From Phlebopus portentosus (Eukaryota > Basidiomycota > Agaricomycetes > Boletales > Boletinellaceae): a stretch of 64,000 nt of DNA. The stretch is from assembly GCA_037892935.1 (NCBI GenBank), contig JAYXKI010000011.1, positions 248,001 through 312,000 of the forward strand. Direction: 5' to 3'. A program made the translations under genes and the position numbers. Every line of letters begins with the position of its first letter. Within the stretch, counting starts at the first letter, position 1. Under the pieces are notes generated by a model. The model did no database searches. It saw nothing but the letters and a program-made list of their open reading frames with translations, and was not told the DNA's origin. Positions 13,496 through 26,174 of the stretch are shown in pieces.

Positions 13496-13517
13496 TACTG
13501 TATGCTAGCATACAGTA
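13496..13517. promoter_or_regulatory. 22-bp perfect palindrome upstream of the CRN relic
   Basis: The half-site TACTGTATGCT is followed directly by its exact reverse complement. It ends 46 bases before the ATG at 13564. About 35 bases upstream of it lies GGTCACGTGACC, another perfect palindrome containing the bHLH core CACGTG, with a second CACGTG close by. A dimeric regulator site is possible; the binding factor is unknown. Confidence 0.4.
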
Positions 13518-13563
13518 AGTAAGACAACTTCACTTCCATCGACTTACCGTGTTCCACCAGATC

Positions 13564-16550
13564 ATGGCCTCCAGTTCAACGTCTTCAGACGTTTGCTATG
13601 TCGTTTACATGCTGGAGAATCCGCACTCTCTCTGCCAGTGTGTTTATCTGTCGAAGGAGACGAAAGTCCATGAGCTGGTGATGCAGATTCGTGCCCATCG
13701 AAGTTTCGAGCACGCCCGAAATTCCAAGAATGTTTCAGTCCAGATGGTCGAGTATTTCGCTTATCAAGGAAGTAGGTTGTTCTGCCTCACTCAGTTCTTT
13801 CTTCAGTGCGGTGAATTGCCTGCCCATGGGGACGCCAATCGAGCGTTATAATAACGTCAAGGATTGGCTTAGCACCCATAAAGACAACACGATTATGGAG
13901 CTCCCGAACGATCTTAAAGACTACTTTCCGAATGTCCCCGTGCCTAAGGAGGATAATAAGATAGACATCATGGTCACTACTGATTCCAGCGCGTCCTCAC
14001 TTATTCGTCCATGTTCTTTGTTCGCCTAAGGACCTCCAGTTTTGGAAAGCCTCTATCGGTCTAGCACCCCGGAGGACCGGACGTACTGTATATCCCTACA
14101 AGTATCACTCCGCGAGAATCCTTGGAAAAGACGAGAGACTCGGTTAAAGAGTTCTTGAAAAAGTACGATGCGAAGGTTAAGAAGTATAATGCAGGCCCAC
14201 CATGGGTCGACTTCTGGCAAGCCCCGTCGTCTGCTGACAACAACACAGCAGAGTTCCTCAATAGACTCGAAATTCCAAAGGTATCGGATGGTCCCGTACT
14301 TCTCCTGCACCATCTAGGGAATGGTGTCGTTAACTCCACCGTCGTTGACGAATTTTTTGCCAAGGAATCCAAGTACGTCACCTCTTCCTAATCTTGCTGC
14401 TGTTTGAGGGCCTGGTTAGAGACTGGGGCTTTTATTTCACAACCGTTGTTAATGATTTGAACGACTGGCTCGGCTCTTCTGACATGGAATATGCCATCGA
14501 TAAAGGCATCCCGAGAACTCAAGGCTTTATTCGTAGGCCCGATATCCTTGACGCCGGAAGACGGGAGGCTGCATACGATTTTAACCATTACACTGTGGAA
14601 CGTCGTGTTCACCAGATCCTAATGGCACGTATTCTCATTTTTGAACGCTTCTTAAGGATGGCTCAAAAGACGTTTTCTCTTCGGTCCATCAACAAGTTCA
14701 AGAAGCATTGGCTCTTTCTGCAGGTACGTTCCATGAGATTCCTTGGCGTGGATGTATTTCTTGAGCTATCTGATAAACTGAAGGACGCCGACGACGATTT
14801 CTTGAAGATGAAGAAACCATCTTATTCACTCGTATTTAATGGAGATACAGGAAAAATTTGACCTGGACGAGAAAATTTTCTTTATTCTCGACGAGGCGCA
14901 AAGAACCATCGATGAATTGAAAGGATGCTTCTGTTCTGAGCAAGGAGAGGTCGGACGCCCTGTTCTGAGACCAATCATCAAGACGTGGCGGGAAGCTTCG
15001 GAGTTTCCTATTATTGTCTCAGGGACTGGTCTGTCGATAGATGTTGTGAACGACGTTGGGACTCCAGCGGTCATGAAGAGAACCCCGTTCAAGCTTGCAA
15101 CAAATACTGGCGCCTTTGACAACAAGCACCACCAAAGCCGGTATATTTTGCGTTATATGCCTGCCAGTCTCGTTAGATCGGACTCCGGGAACGTTTTCCT
15201 TGAACGGACTTGGAATTATGTTCGCGGAAGGTATCATAATTGTTTGTCCCCGGATGGTTTTCTAATTCTAAGACCTTTTTTAGGCATCGCTTTACCGCTA
15301 GGTTTTTGAGCCACTTATTGATGTTCGCTTTTCGATCGCCCCACAGGATTTTGAATGCATTTGTCGAAGTCTCATGCGGATTCATTCCTTCCGATGGTCA
15401 ACACTTCGTCAAGTTGGAGGAGGATATCTCAGATCTGAAGGAGGATATAGGCGCAACAGTATTCCTTGATTTCTCTAAAATTATGGAAGGTGTGTTCACA
15501 TTGACCGTATTTCCAGTTCAATCTAATTCATGCGTGACAGACCCTTTCCGGCGCGACTTATTCATCAAGATTCTGCATACATGGCTCATGTTGCGAGAGC
15601 ACCAGCACCTCGATATACACAAGCGATATAATGACCTCGTTGAACTAGGCTTTGCTCGCTTCGTCTATGCCGAGAAAGAGGATGCCGTTCTCGACGAGCC
15701 CATCGCCCTTCTTTCAGCGGCGCGTCACTTTGACGGATTTGCTTTCCATTGAGTTGCTTTTTTCTGGGACGCCTTGGGCCCAACCCCGTCAGGCACGGGT
15801 AAAGGCGATAATTTCGAAAGATCCATCGCGTATTACATTGCGTGTGCGTTTGACAACGAGACCAAACTCTCTGATATCTTTCACTTTGGAGAGGATGCTC
15901 CAGAATGGGCTGACGAGCCCGCTGAATTAGTCTCCATCTCCTTGAAAAGTGAAGTGCTAGAGGCCAATCGCTTTGACCTGCTGGATTATCTAGCCTCTAG
16001 ACCGGCTATTGGAGTCAAGTGTATGGATTTGTAGAAGACGACGAAATGGTCTGAAAACCCATCATCGGTGATATGTTTCCCTGATGACAGCATGGGCCCA
16101 GACATCGTATTCTTTATCCGCCTGTGGACTGGGCTAATCGTGGCCGTACTTTGTGCAGTGCGAATTCGAAGACCAGGAAAAGGTAGGTGGGAGAACATTG
16201 GATGTTGCGGTCTCGAGTCTAGATCTTTCCAAGATATACCAGAGAAAGGTACGCGACTGGAGTTTGGGGCATTATGGCAATACTCACCTTGCAGTGTGGC
16301 TCTGAAACCTGAGGATTCAATGGATGCTCTGGAACACGTTCTCAGTCTGTTTAATCGACTGAATGGACCAAGTGTCGTATTAGACAGATGGTTTCTGGAT
16401 GGAGTACCTGTGTTGAAAGTTATCACGTCACAAGCCTCCGCCCTTTCACACCATACTGAACAGAGACAGATGCGAGGACATGAGAGAGACGGTGTCCATA
16501 CTGGAACAAGTAGCACTGTCGTTCGGGAGCAAGAGAACTTGGGAAAATGA
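13564..16550 (+). pseudogene. Crinkler (CRN/CR)-type effector-like gene, broken
   Basis: The order of segments matches the CR family of fungi and oomycetes: a ubiquitin-like header (from MASSSTSSDVCYVVYML), a P-loop NTPase module, and a C-terminal restriction-nuclease-like domain. Family words are visible: LLLHHLGNG near 14,310, LLFEGLVRDWGFYFT at about 14,397, FFILDEAQ at 14,880, and, after a clean 53-nt intron (15231-15283), RGRHRFTARF. A 51-nt intron near 15,489-15,540 is likely. The nuclease part includes ICFPDDSMGPD at 16,070. Breaks: a frameshift near 13,790; the expected glycine-rich Walker A segment missing at about 14,370-14,396, exactly before LLFEGL; a frameshift near 14,840; in-frame stops at 15,750 (TGA) and 16,032 (TAG). 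The catalytic lysine motif after GPD is not recognisable. The product cannot be a working NTPase or nuclease. Confidence 0.8.
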
Positions 16551-18115
16551 CTTTGTGAATCCATCTCACAAAAGACAGCGGACGTGAACCGGTGGTGGGC
16601 AGGGATACTCAAGCAAGTCTTTCCACCACGAAATGCTGGTAATATTGTTATCATTATTATTTAAAAAAATTCTTTCTTATTCTCGATCTCCGGTCACTTA
16701 TGCGCAGTACGATTTGTGTTTCTCGGACTCAAATTCAACTTGTATCTGTATCATATTGTCAAAGTCGACGGAGCATTATGCAACACATTCTTTTCGGAGG
16801 ATCATTGTAACTACTGATGATTTCAAAATCTGACGGACACTGCTGCACCACATCCCTCCGCCGTCACCTCTTCGTATACAGTGTTTTCCATACACCCTAT
16901 TTTCAGAACCATCCCACCAGAACGTGCCAGACTCAAAAAGAAAAAGAAAGTTTGCCAAAGCGGACTAGCGCAGAAGCTACAAATCCCATGGGTATCATTA
17001 TTACATCGCGTATCAAGAAAAGTAATGATGAATTAGACACTAGATGTACTATCGATCACGGTTTCTATCGTACTGTTACGCTAAGCTAAGTAGTACTGCG
17101 ATGTCCTGACATAGCATACATCCACTGAACAATAATAGAACTGAATTCTAAAATAAAATAAAACAAAATAAATGATGAATTAGGACCCTCTCGGGATCAC
17201 AAAACCCCTCCGCTCTCATCTTAGCTAGCCTCGAATCGAATCGAACGAACGTGGACGTAGAGCGGTCCCACCCGTCGCAAGTTCATCCTGGATCCAAATA
17301 TAAATAAATACAATAGATCCCGGCAGTCTCGTCTTACTACTGTAATTCTCATCTCACAAAACCCCAACCAGACCAGAACTTCGCTCATCTCCCGTCCTTC
17401 TGCCACGGCTACTTTCGGTTTTCACACTCTTCTAGGTCAGTGTATGCATTATTGATCTGCTGGGACGAGACCCCCCACGATGCCCGGTTTAAGAGGGCAA
17501 TGGATGGACGTACGCACGTATTTATAGTCGAAAGCTTCCGATGAGTCAGTCGTGTACTGCACTGCACTGGTTCGCTCGGCGAACCGAGTTCCTTCTTTGG
17601 TTCACGAATCTGCTACTGCTAATAATGCTACTGGGCGAATGGACGGGTGTACCTCCGGGTATCTAATTCAATCTAAACATTGAGAAAAAAGGTCACGACT
17701 ATAAGCCAAATCGATGTCGTCCGTGCAGCGCCCATATCAATCTTGCGGGATGTCATCAGTAGTAAACGAGATCATCGGAGAAACCTCAGTGTTCATTGCT
17801 TCATTTACCCATTCTGTCATGCTGCTTCCCCGATACTGGACTGAAGAATGAGTGCGGAGTCCCTCCATTCAATCGGCATTTAAGTCGCAAAAAAAGCGGG
17901 ATTCGATTCACTGTTCAGTATGAGTTACTATTCTACAAGGGGGTTGTTGTATGTATAAGTTCATCGCAATAAGTCGGGATCAATCCAGCGGTGTTTCACA
18001 CAGGAGAACTGTATCTGCAGAAGGGGAGGTCGCAGTCATGATCGAAGATCGAAGTGTAAGCTGTCGAAAGCGCAAACGGATTTTCGGGGTTCTCGCACGC
18101 AATCAAACCAAAAGC
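16551..18115. other. intergenic region, no gene seen
   Basis: This lies between the 3' end of the CRN relic and the 3' end of the WrbA-like gene. Short frames only; an A-rich AAATAAAAT stretch sits near 17,150. Nothing else is supportable. Confidence 0.5.
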
Positions 18116-19165
18116 TTAGAAAGAGACCTTCGACACCGTCTCATAGAACGTCTTGCCCTGGATAGTCGCAATCTCGAGCTCAAGCGCAGACGGCTGACGG
18201 GATCCATCGCTGCCAGCAAAAGTACCGGCTCCCCACGGCGATCCACCATGCACCTCGTTGAGATTCGTTAACTGCGCGAACGTGTTCTTGTAACCGAGCG
18301 GTACGAAGATGACACCGTGGTGCGTGAGCGTCGAAATCGCGTTTGAAACTGTCGTCTCCTGTCCGCCTCCCGGAGACGCAGTGCTCACGAAGACGCCCGC
18401 ATACTTCCCGTACAGGGCACCTTTAGCCCATAGCGGACCTGTCGCGTCCCAGAACGCCTATAATAACAGCGCATATAAAAGGATAAAGACACCACGTGAG
18501 CATATACGTAAACACGACCGGATGAACAAAACAAGACGGAATGACGAAGAGGGGAGAGGCGAGAGAGGGTTGGTGCGGCGGAGGATGAACAAAATAAACG
18601 GAAAGAACGCACCTTCCACTGACCCGGGAAGTTACCATAACGCGTCGGAATACCGAAGAGGAATGCGTCATAGTTGACTAGATCGCCCGGAGAGATGATG
18701 GGGTACGATAGCTTGGGCGGAGCGTGCAGGAGTTTGAGAATGTCCTCTGAGAGCGTCTCAGGGATCCTGTGAACAAGCGCAAAGATCAGCCAAGGTGGTT
18801 GTTGAGGTAATGTGAGATGGCGTTGGCGTACTGGAAGATAGTAACCGTGCCACCCGCCGATTCTACGCCCGCCTTTACGGACTCTGCCACTGCACGATAG
18901 TCAAGCATAGTTCAACATCACTACACTAAGAGATGATCGATTTTCACGTACACTTTGCGATGTGGCCGTATAAGGAGTAGATAATAATCGCGACTTTGGG
19001 AGCCATTTTAGTAGCAGTTGTGGAAGTTGCGGGAGTAGTCGTAGTCTGAGGTTGAGCAGAAGACGAGTCCTCGGGTTGCGAACTGGGCTGAGGTTGATCT
19101 TTGTTAACTGGAGCGGGTGGTTTATCCTCTAGATTGGCCTTTGTGCGCTTTGAGGGGAAACACAT
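18116..19165 (-). CDS. NAD(P)H:quinone oxidoreductase, WrbA/Pst2-type flavodoxin-like
   Basis: Four exons (19165-18952, 18889-18832, 18766-18613, 18457-18116) give 255 residues in one clean frame. The family reduces quinones by two electrons using FMN and protects against oxidative stress. The flavodoxin fold starts with [18 protein letters not shown], the FMN-phosphate loop, at about residue 55. Then come [20 protein letters not shown], the GGGQETT loop, [12 protein letters not shown] and [20 protein letters not shown], all diagnostic of WrbA. The core length is normal. The first 50 residues are an extra disordered Pro/Gln/Ser/Thr segment beginning MCFPSK; Cys2 could be lipidated (inference), which would fit the membrane or eisosome association known for the yeast Pst2/Rfs1/Ycp4 relatives. 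Confidence 0.93.
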
Positions 19166-20657
19166 GGAACAGGGAAAAGAAATGACCTGTTTTTATAGGT
19201 CTGGTAGCATATATATACGGCCGAGCGATCGCAGGCCATGTCCCCCTTTTCGAGCATGTTCCATAGTATCAATGGCTCAATCCTTACATGATGTACGTGT
19301 ATGCAAGCAACCCATGGGAGTAAATGTCCTCCAAAGGGTAAGTCAGCGTATGGGAACCTCCTTCTCCTTTTGGTGATTCAATTCACACGGTACCGGCACC
19401 CGTTGTGATTACATGTATCTCGCGTCATCTGAGTAGATGAATCTGGCATGAAGTATCGTCATAATCTAATCGCATTTCGAACGAACTCGACATTATTCCG
19501 TTTCGGACGCCGATTATTCATGAACCGCGACTCGGAGTCTGTCGACCTCGAAGGCCGAAGTGAATAAGGTTAACGATTGGTTCTAGAGGTTCTAGTTCCA
19601 AAACTCGCCTAGAAACTGAGAACCCTCTGATCATCTTTTTTCTATCTTCTCCTGCTTCTTGACTGATCAATCGATCATCTTTGTGGTACTCAATTGACCC
19701 CATTATTCGCAATTCAAAACGACGTCGCGCTGAGCGGTATACTCCGGGATATCCGCGACGCGTCGTAAGAACACCAGAATTGTTTTCACGATTGAGAACA
19801 GAAGAACAGAATCCGAGATCTGGGAGTTCTCAGAGCTAGAATACTCCATGGCTTCAGAGACCATCGTCTAATCATCACACGTGTACACATCCAAATTCCG
19901 CATACGGAACCTCTTCCAGCCAGCCCAATTGCTTCCTATACACTAATTTATACTGATTTTACCAGACTGAATGCACGCCAAGATTCACAGCGAAGCTTAC
20001 CAGAGTTTACTGTGAATTCAACTTACTTATCTACTTACTGAATGTTTCCAATGTTCAGAGGAAGAGCTTCCATCAAGCTCCATAACTGATCCTAACCTAA
20101 CATCGTAAAATTTTGCTTGACATTTCCAAAGAGCATAATCTAACATGATCTCGCTCTCGCCCACCTTACAATCAACGCGATTATTCGCTTTGCAGAGTTA
20201 GGTGGGAGTGGGGTTATATTCTTATGTGATTTCGTGCAGATTTTTGCGATGAACGTACTTTACTTGACGACTTACTTTCCTAGTTTCGTTATCTTTACTG
20301 TAAGTTCAACTAGTGCAACGATCGTGCCAAAGGTGCAATACTTGAAAAAAACACGCATTCAGATAAGTACCCAAACTCAAACCCCACCTCGGAAGTTTCG
20401 ATAACCAATCAAATTATTACAGTAATGACGTTTTATGTAGTACTCAAGATACTTAGTCCTGGTCAGTATGGTTGTCGGTATCCGACTCGGGATTATAAAA
20501 CAGAGAACCTGTTCTCCAGGCCATCTGTTCATTCACAGTATGTACTAGTCATACGAGATTACAGCAATATGCAAATATTAATGTTCTACGAATACATTCT
20601 ATTTCTAAGTCGTACACGGCGCTTGTAAGGTTGGTGTTACTGCGAACACTGGACATA
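19166..20657. other. intergenic region, no gene seen
   Basis: This holds the upstream region of the WrbA-like gene and the 3' flank of the next minus-strand gene. An A/T-rich block with TATATATA lies at about 19,210, roughly 45 bases upstream of the WrbA start, and could be its TATA region. No coding signal. Confidence 0.4.
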
Positions 20658-22076
20658 TCATCGTCGGCTAAACACCACCCAGGAAAGGGCTTTCAGGATA
20701 TCCTTCATAACCACCTCCGTACCACGAGCTGCAGACCCAGAGCGCGTCCTGGGTCGTTCGCTAGGCTTCGATCGCAGTGTGATACCAAGATCTAGGCGAA
20801 CAAAATAAAATACAAGTACCATTAGATACGAAATGCAAAAGGAAAGTGGGAAGTGAAGAAGCGCCAGAACGAGCGAAAAAAAAGATAATGGATGAGGAGC
20901 AGATTTCGAACTTAGTATGTAGAATCGGACTCTAGAGCCGAAACGCGAAAATGAAGGTGAAGAACGAAAGAAGAAAGCAAGCAAGCGACGTGGCGAGGCG
21001 GAAATAACGCACAGCGAAAGAAAACACTCTACCCACCCGTCTCTTGACCGACGAAGTTCCTGGGTCTATCTGATTCTAAATCTCCCCGACTCGGCGTCAT
21101 GGTATGCTTCTGCTCTTGAGCGCGCTGCTTCGCAGCAAGCTGCAATTCCATCTGCTCGAACGCACTGAGGCTCGCCTGTCTCGCCTTTACCAGGTCTTTC
21201 CCCGTCAAGTCTCTCTTCTCCCCTCCTACATTGTCATCCTCTCCTTCAGTGGCCTCGGCACTCAGTCCATAACGCAACTGTTTCGGCCACGTCTCTTCGG
21301 CAACGCCCTTGTCGTGTAAAGCACTTCGGATGCTTCGTAGCGTGCTCTCGTGCGCGTCGAGCGCCTCTGCGTACAGATCGTGCACGCACACCGCGCATCC
21401 TGACATGCAGCATTCTATGAGATTGAGCACGCGAGAAATACAACGTTGAGAATTAGTAATGAGGATCGGCGAAAACAGCGAATTGAGTAGATGACGCACC
21501 ATCTGGACCTGGAGGCTTCGGCACCTCGGGTATCGTGTATCCCATAAACACAAGCGGCTGTTTTCCCTTCCTCCTCTTCACCACATTAGTATTCTCTTTC
21601 CTTTTCTCATCGAGAGCACCGGCACCAGCATTCGCACTCAGACTCTCCTCCTCATCCCGAAATTCTTCAATCTCCCGCTGGTACCCCTCCTTTCCCCTCA
21701 GCGAGCGCTCGAGGCGGACATACCGGTTGGCCAGATCCTGTCCGCCCCGGGACGGATGCTTCAGCCGTTCGAGCGGGCTTTGAGAGGAGGAACCGGACGC
21801 TGCAGGTATTTCTGGGGGTGGCGGGAGGTGCCATGGTTTGTTCGAAATCCCCAACGATTCGTTCGAACGAGCACTCGTAGCATTACTTCCGGCACCACTA
21901 CCTGCTAAACCTCTAGATTGATATGCTGAAGAACCAAGACCACGCCAGCGGGAAGCCCTCACTCTCCTCGCCGGGGCTATAATCGCAGTCGCATAGCAGT
22001 AAGTCGAGTTATTAGCACCATTAAGCGGTCTAAGGAAGCGTCTCGCGAAAGCACCACTGCCAATGCTAACGCACAT
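20658..22076 (-). CDS. Oxidored-like (OXLD1-type) domain protein, probably mitochondrial
   Basis: Exons 22076-21500, 21414-21037 and probably 20791-20658 add up to 362 residues in frame. The splice between exons 1 and 2 creates PPGPDECCMSGCAVCVHDLY, the Cys-rich signature of the Oxidored-like family (PF09791), whose biochemical role is not settled; the four Cys could bind a metal. The N-terminus (MCVSIGSGAFARRFLRPLN, rich in Arg/Ser with no acids for 45 residues) looks like a mitochondrial presequence. After the domain comes a helix with QLRYGLSAEA and an FEQMELQLAAKQRAQEQ segment. The third exon, reached through a 245-nt intron, ends VMKDILKALSWVVFSRR; without it the frame would stop three codons after the donor, so exon 3 is less certain. 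Confidence 0.82.
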
Positions 22077-22767
22077 GCATCAGTCAGTATCGTCGGCCCT
22101 CACTATCAGTTGGCCGTCGTGGGTATAGTCCGTCCGACGAGAAGATTTACGACTTGACCGGACGTTGACGTTGGTCACGACCGTGGGTATACAAAGTAAT
22201 CCAAAGGAGAAGAGGAAATTCGCGTTGGCTGGCGGTGCTGGCGGAAAGTGATGCTGATCAATACGTCGATCGGAGAGTCGATCTTGGCGATCGCTTAGGT
22301 TGCGATGACATCATCGATATTTGAAACAGGGAATTTCAAAGCCGTGTGGTACACTACAGTACATATCTGAGAACAAACAGCTAATTGACCGACTTGCTGA
22401 GAAAAGGCCCGGCTATCGTAACCACGTTTATTTGTCTCGCTCCTAAAGGAAGGAACGATAGCTTGGTGTGAGACACTAAACCAAAAATTGCAGACACAAC
22501 ACTCGACAATCAAAACACAGAAGAAACACGGGTAAGTACTAAGGAGCGGAGAGTCTTGGGTGGAAGCGCGATACGAATGAACGCAGGAACACTTTGTAAC
22601 GAGAGGGAAGGGAAAAAGAAGTTTACTTTATGAAAATAAGTGTACCTGTTTGGTGGAAGTTGTTGTGTAATTTATGTAAAGATGGCAAAAGAGATCGTAA
22701 CAATCATACGCTGCAGACTCAAAAGGATCGAAAAAGAAGAAGAAACATGAATAATCAAGCTTATCCA
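22077..22767. other. intergenic region, no gene seen
   Basis: Spacer between two minus-strand genes: promoter side of the OXLD1-like gene and 3' side of the CSC1-like gene. No supportable coding frame. Confidence 0.5.
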
Positions 22768-25700
22768 TCACACCACCGCAGACTCCCCATCAGGTGGCGG
22801 CCCATCAACGTGGACCCGTCCCTTCTCATCCATACGCGCATTAACACTACTCGCATCGACACCGCTCTCACCACATGCCCTCACCTCGCCCTCGCTCAAT
22901 CCCAGCGCATCCGCAGGTATCCACACGATTCTCTGCGGCACCACCGTGGCAGGGTGATAGAAGTCCTTCACGTCGTTCTCTTCTGCGTTAGACCGCCGCA
23001 TAAGTGCTGTGCGCTCGTTTGCGGCTTTTTCGATGTCCGAACCCGAGCCTGAGGCGCGGCCGCTAGTGATGTCAAGTGAGGACTTGCCGGCGACGGGGCT
23101 GCTACTGACGTTCTTATCGCCATCGGTAAGGTCCGAGTGTGACCGTGCTGGTCTGCTACCTGGGCCTAGTCCAGCATTCGCCTCTGCGCCTCCATTGGCG
23201 TGGGCTTTGTCTGCGAGCGACAGCGGGAGATAGTACAGCAAAGGTCCGTACGAGTTATTGATCATCAGATGAAACAACGCCTTCAAAGACACATAAATTA
23301 ATTTTACTGCGCAGAAAACAAAAGGGAAATTTACTCACGGTAAGGACAATCAGAACAATCATTAATGCTCCCTGCGGGATCGCACTCGGATCTCCACTCG
23401 CATTACGCGCCAAGAAGAACAGCGCAGTCAGACAAAGTTGCTGGATGTACAGTCCTGTGAACACGTGCTGGATCGCCTTAGGGAAGAACAGTCCTCCAGT
23501 GTCGTGCTCGGCCGGCTGGTCGAATTGATAGAGGAAGAGATACTTGTACAGTTGGTAGAATAGGAAGAACGTGACACACGCGAGGCCGTTGATGATGGGC
23601 GAGATGACGGAATACGTGATGCCTGATGGACAACGACAATCTCAGGATAAATGATGAGAAATACAAATCGAAGGAGAGCGTACTGATGACGACGATGAGC
23701 GTCGTTGCCGGGAACAAAGTACCCCATTTGACGTTTCGCAGGGTATACTTGATATTATACACAGAGCGAGGGGTACTTCCAAGGATGAACAACTTCGCAT
23801 AGTAGATCACGAGTGGAATGGCTTGCAGGAAGCCAGCTGCACTACCAGATAGGCCTTGCAAGATGACATACCTAACGAGCAACAGTAGTCAGAAAATTGT
23901 TGAAGCGAAGGGATGAATGCAGACATACGTTAAGAAGAAATTAGATGCCGACGGTAACTTCTGCGCAAGAATCGTCGGGATAGACGCTGGGTCGTCCAAA
24001 AGCTCAGGAAGGGCAGCGATGATACCAGACGCTAACGTGACAATCAAGAACGAATGCTACGCAAAAATGGATTATCAGCCATATCCATATAAAAGATATA
24101 CGATGCCCAGCAACTTACGATGACCTGGAAGAGAAAGTAACGCGACATCAACCTGAGCTCCACTCCACTCCGCCGTGGACTCCCTCGAATTTAGCAAGGA
24201 GGCGCAGGATGATTGGTAAGAGCATCATGAGCAGCGCGAGCAATACTGGTGGCAAGATACCCTGGATGATACCAAGAACAATGTCCGGGAGTGTGCAATC
24301 CATTGCAGCCAACTATATGTCTCGCACAGAGATGCGACATTCGACACAGCACCGACAAATGCCACTGTTCATCGATCCCAACTCAAATCAGAAAACTTTG
24401 TTCATAGAATGAAGAAAGGAGGAAAATAACGCACCAGGGAACGCCCAGCCGATGATCAAACCCACCGTCGCTGCAAGACCAATCACCTGTCTCATCTTCC
24501 TCTCATACGGGTTCAGTCCCAAATTTCCCCAGATGATATCCGCAGGCGCGACACCAATCTCCCGCTCATACATCCGATACGGTTCGTGGTGCACAAGCAC
24601 CTGCGCTGCCATATGCGCGCCGGCCTGATTGTGGAAGAGTACGAAGGCGCTGTTGAGAGGTGGGTAGGTGAGGGAGGAGCGTTCGACAAAAGAGCCTTCA
24701 GTTTCGCCTCCAGTTTCGCCTCCGCTGGAAGTCACTCCTTGGGCAGCATCGGCTTCACCTGAAGTTCCATTCTCACTCGTGCGTGTGCTTACGCGAGAAA
24801 GCTTGTTCTTATCGGTACCGTCAGGTGAAGTATGTCCATCCGCGCGAGGTTTCTTCACACCAGGAACGCGCTGAACCAAGCCAACGACTCCACCAAGCTT
24901 GCCCAGTAGTTTCCCAGCCGCATGATCGCGCGTATACGCTTCTTCCTCCCTCAAAATCTTACGACCCTTTTCCAGCTCCGCAGTGGTTGTCGCAATCTCC
25001 TCACGGGCCCATTCGATCGTATTCACCTTGTTGCCTAGGCACAAGAACCCAAACGGGATCTTGCCCTTCGGAATTTTATGGCTTGGGCGCTTCTTTTCTG
25101 GCACCAGAGCGTCTAATGACGTCACAGGCGCTTGAGACTCCAGATCGGCGGGAGAAGCCTCCGAATTTGATTTGGTCTTTGATTCAGCCTTAGCAGTGGC
25201 TTTAAGCTGCTTTGAATGTGCTTTGTGGCCAACTTGAGAATTTTCGTCTCTGCGGATTCGAGCTTGTTGAGCGCTTTCACACGGCGGTCGTACAAATCCG
25301 GCAACTCTCCTAGATCTCGGTTGATCCAAACTTTCTTTACTCCACCAGGTGCGTGCGAGAACACTTCGTTGATCGCGCGCTCGGAAAGATACCGCGGAGG
25401 CACGCCAGTAACAAGCACTGTGTTTGCCTGCGGAGTTGACGAAAAAGTGGGGTCGACGAGGTACTGTTGGCGCGTAATCACAAAGTTTGCCATTTCCCGC
25501 TTGATATTGTACCAGATCCAGACTGAAGGGAAACAGAAATTCTGAATACGCCCGTAGAGAAATGAAGACCAAAAATAGGAACGTACTTGTAAAGAGCCAT
25601 GCAAGGATGAGATGAGCCGCATATCGTGCTTGTTGATTCGTGGTGATATTCCCAAACGTGAACTGGTCAAGGCCATCCTTGCTCGGAGCGCCCAGCTTGA

Positions 25701-26174
25701 CGCTGTCGACGGGCAAGAGGATAGCCCAAGACAAGGCCCAAATTGGTACGAATATCTTGACCATCATGCGGAGAAAGCGGACAAAGAAGAAAGCGTCCAT
25801 CCCATTCGACGTGCGGATATCGCGATAGTCCGCCTTGAGGATAGCCCACGGCCATTTCAGAAACGAAGGTAAAGGTTTCGATCGTTTGCTGCGGAGCACG
25901 TATGCACTTAGCAACTATTGTTGTTTCAGAAGGACAAAAGAAATATTGACGTACTTTTCTGGAGTGAGGAAAGTACGCGGCTCATAGATCGACCTGAATC
26001 GTTTGTAAAGGATGGTAAAAGCGAGTATCTCCAGGGCGAAAACTGCTGCGTTAAGCCATAAAGCAGTTGTGAAAGTACTTGTCGACGCAGAGGTCGCGCT
26101 GCTTATGTCCGACCTGAGACAACATACAGGAGTTAGACTTATTGCATTGGAAAAGACTGTGGAAGGTCGTACAT
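22768..26174 (-). CDS. CSC1/OSCA-type mechanosensitive cation channel (DUF221, RSN1_7TM)
   Basis: Nine exons: 26174-26173 (the AT of the start codon), 26113-25955, 25888-25587, 25522-24435, 24364-24119, 24056-23929, 23871-23684, 23622-23339, 23280-22768; about 970 residues. The family forms plasma-membrane or vacuolar calcium-permeable channels related to TMEM63/OSCA. Seen in order: first TM after SDISSATSASTSTF; FVRFLRMM TM region; PHM7-type cytosolic domain with NTVLVTGVPPRYLSE and KVNTIEWAREEI; then the 7-TM block with the signature GSTPRSVYNIKYTLRNV and an INNSYGPLL end, followed by a disordered cytosolic tail. Three single-base frame breaks (about 25,220-25,235; 24,300; 24,170) interrupt conserved sequence; each needs one added base. 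Because splice sites and the rest are intact, I favour sequence error over gene death. Confidence 0.9.

Noticed and set aside
14701..14740. Possible intron at CTGCAG|GTACGT in the CRN relic
   Set aside because: Reading through gives WLFLQVRSMRFLGVDVFLEL, which fits the family at this position, so no intron is needed.
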